This document shows positions 63,218 through 64,000 of a stretch of 64,000 bases of DNA, piece by piece. Below the pieces are notes generated by a model. It saw only the letters and a list, made by a program, of their open reading frames with translations. It had not been told where the DNA came from and searched no databases. The DNA is from CAWDMC01 sp963803295. Lineage in GTDB: Bacteria; Acidobacteriota; Terriglobia; UBA7540. Every line of letters starts with the position of its first letter. Position 1 is the first letter of the stretch. The position numbers and the translations under genes were made by a program. Location of the stretch: assembly GCA_963803295.1 (NCBI GenBank), contig CAWDMC010000025.1:62001-126000 (forward strand), in the 5' to 3' direction.

Positions 63218-64000
63218 ATGGCGAAGATTATTGGAATCGATCTCGGAACGACCAATTCGGTTGTAGCGGTGATGGAAGGCGGCGATCCCACTGTTATCGC
63301 CAATCCGGAGGGCGGCCGGACAACACCGTCCGTTGTGGCGTTTACTAAGGCTGGCGAGCGTTTGGTTGGACAAGTAGCCAAACGCCAGGCGATTACCAAC
63401 CCTGAAAACACAATCTACTCGATCAAGCGCTTCATGGGCAGGCGTTTCGATGAGATTCAGCAGGAAATCAAGACGGTGCCTTACCGAGTAGTCGCAGCCT
63501 CTAACGGCGACTGCCGCATTGTCGCGCAAGGGAAGGAGTACTCTCCTCCCGAGATCTCGGCGATGATCCTGCAGAAGATGAAGGATGCGGCGGAGCAGTA
63601 TCTGGGCGAAAAGATCACGCAAGCGGTAATTACGGTGCCGGCTTACTTCAACGACAGCCAGCGTCAGGCCACCAAGGACTCAGGCAAGATCGCTGGACTT
63701 GAGGTTCTCCGCATCGTGAACGAGCCCACGGCGGCAGCCTTGGCCTACGGACTTGATAAGAAGAAGGACGAGACAATCGCCGTCTACGACTTTGGTGGCG
63801 GAACGTTCGATATCTCAATACTGGAAGTCGGCGAAGGCGTAGTCGAGGTAAAGTCGACGAACGGAGATACCCATCTCGGCGGCGACGATATCGATAAGAG
63901 AGTGATGGACTGGATTGTCGACGAGTTCAAGAAGGATCAGGGAATCGATCTTTCCAAGGATCGCATGGCCCTTCAGCGCCTGAAGGAAGCGGCGGAAAAG
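63218..64000 (+). CDS. dnaK: Molecular chaperone DnaK (partial)
   Basis: Hsp70 binds unfolded peptides in an ATP-driven cycle. The start MAKIIGIDLGTTNSVVAVME is diagnostic. The ATPase landmarks NEPTAAALAYGLDKKKDE and VYDFGGGTFDISILE follow. The 261 codons seen are open to the right edge, so the rest of the ATPase domain and the substrate domain lie outside. AAGGAG precedes the ATG. The neighbours grpE and dnaJ are not in view. Confidence 0.98.
   Translation, partial: MAKIIGIDLGTTNSVVAVMEGGDPTVIANPEGGRTTPSVVAFTKAGERLVGQVAKRQAITNPENTIYSIKRFMGRRFDEIQQEIKTVPYRVVAASNGDCRIVAQGKEYSPPEISAMILQKMKDAAEQYLGEKITQAVITVPAYFNDSQRQATKDSGKIAGLEVLRIVNEPTAAALAYGLDKKKDETIAVYDFGGGTFDISILEVGEGVVEVKSTNGDTHLGGDDIDKRVMDWIVDEFKKDQGIDLSKDRMALQRLKEAAEK

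Overview
This window looks like chromosomal DNA of an acidobacterium (phylum Acidobacteriota). The strongest pointer is three neighbouring genes (29717-33298) for the acidobacterial type of VWFA-related secreted protein. An ECF sigma/anti-sigma pair, many TPR proteins, a CRTAC1 (FG-GAP plus ASPIC/UnbV) protein, DUF2961/GH172 and GH51 sugar hydrolases and a GC-rich composition fit the same group. The assignment rests on gene content, not on a marker tree.

Layout. 1-1740: an operon on the minus strand (membrane protein, ECF sigma factor, zinc-finger anti-sigma factor). 1935-4168: acetyl-CoA acetyltransferase followed by 3-hydroxyacyl-CoA dehydrogenase. 4344-4901: a decayed MazEF-type toxin-antitoxin pair. 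4995-9706: LarE, an M48-like peptidase and GyrA. 10128-13610: a pentapeptide-repeat membrane protein and a TPR protein. 14084-19781: RecA, a penicillin-binding transpeptidase, a small membrane protein, a HAD hydrolase, ArgJ and an unknown protein. 19907-28780: TPR, CRTAC1 and HExxH proteins, then a helicase-nuclease fusion and RmuC. 28903-29101: an isolated minimal transcription unit encoding a 12-residue lysine-rich peptide. 29717-34183: three VWFA proteins and a cyclase-family hydrolase. 34199-34880: a repeat-rich stretch. 34976-43050: IlvD, a zinc-ribbon protein, RNase HI fused to a DUF104-like tail, a GH172-type protein and fumarase. 43241-48347: an alkaline phosphatase-superfamily protein, an RlpA-like protein with its own palindromic promoter, two proteins of poorly known families and a Tat-exported sugar isomerase-like protein. 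48552-51843: an accessory patch holding the remnant of a STAND/P-loop NTPase (probably an anti-phage type) split by a transposon-like gene. 52302-64000: DprA, TopA, Tat-exported hydrolases (alpha/beta hydrolase, GH51), an SMP-30 protein, rhomboid-TPR, QueF and the start of DnaK.

Two points affect the whole annotation. First, about a dozen genes carry single-base reading-frame breaks, including topA and dprA, where the correct continuation is obvious in the next frame. This is more than expected from natural decay and suggests residual indel errors in the assembly, although some loci (mazEF, the STAND remnant, the antiporter-like tail) look decayed in their own right. Second, several dispersed palindromic repeat families sit between genes.

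The best candidates for undescribed biology are the 12-codon transcription unit at 28903-29101, the 1.7 kb transposon-like insertion whose start codon is guarded by a hairpin (49210-50948), the RNase HI-DUF104 fusion and the palindrome inside the rlpA promoter.
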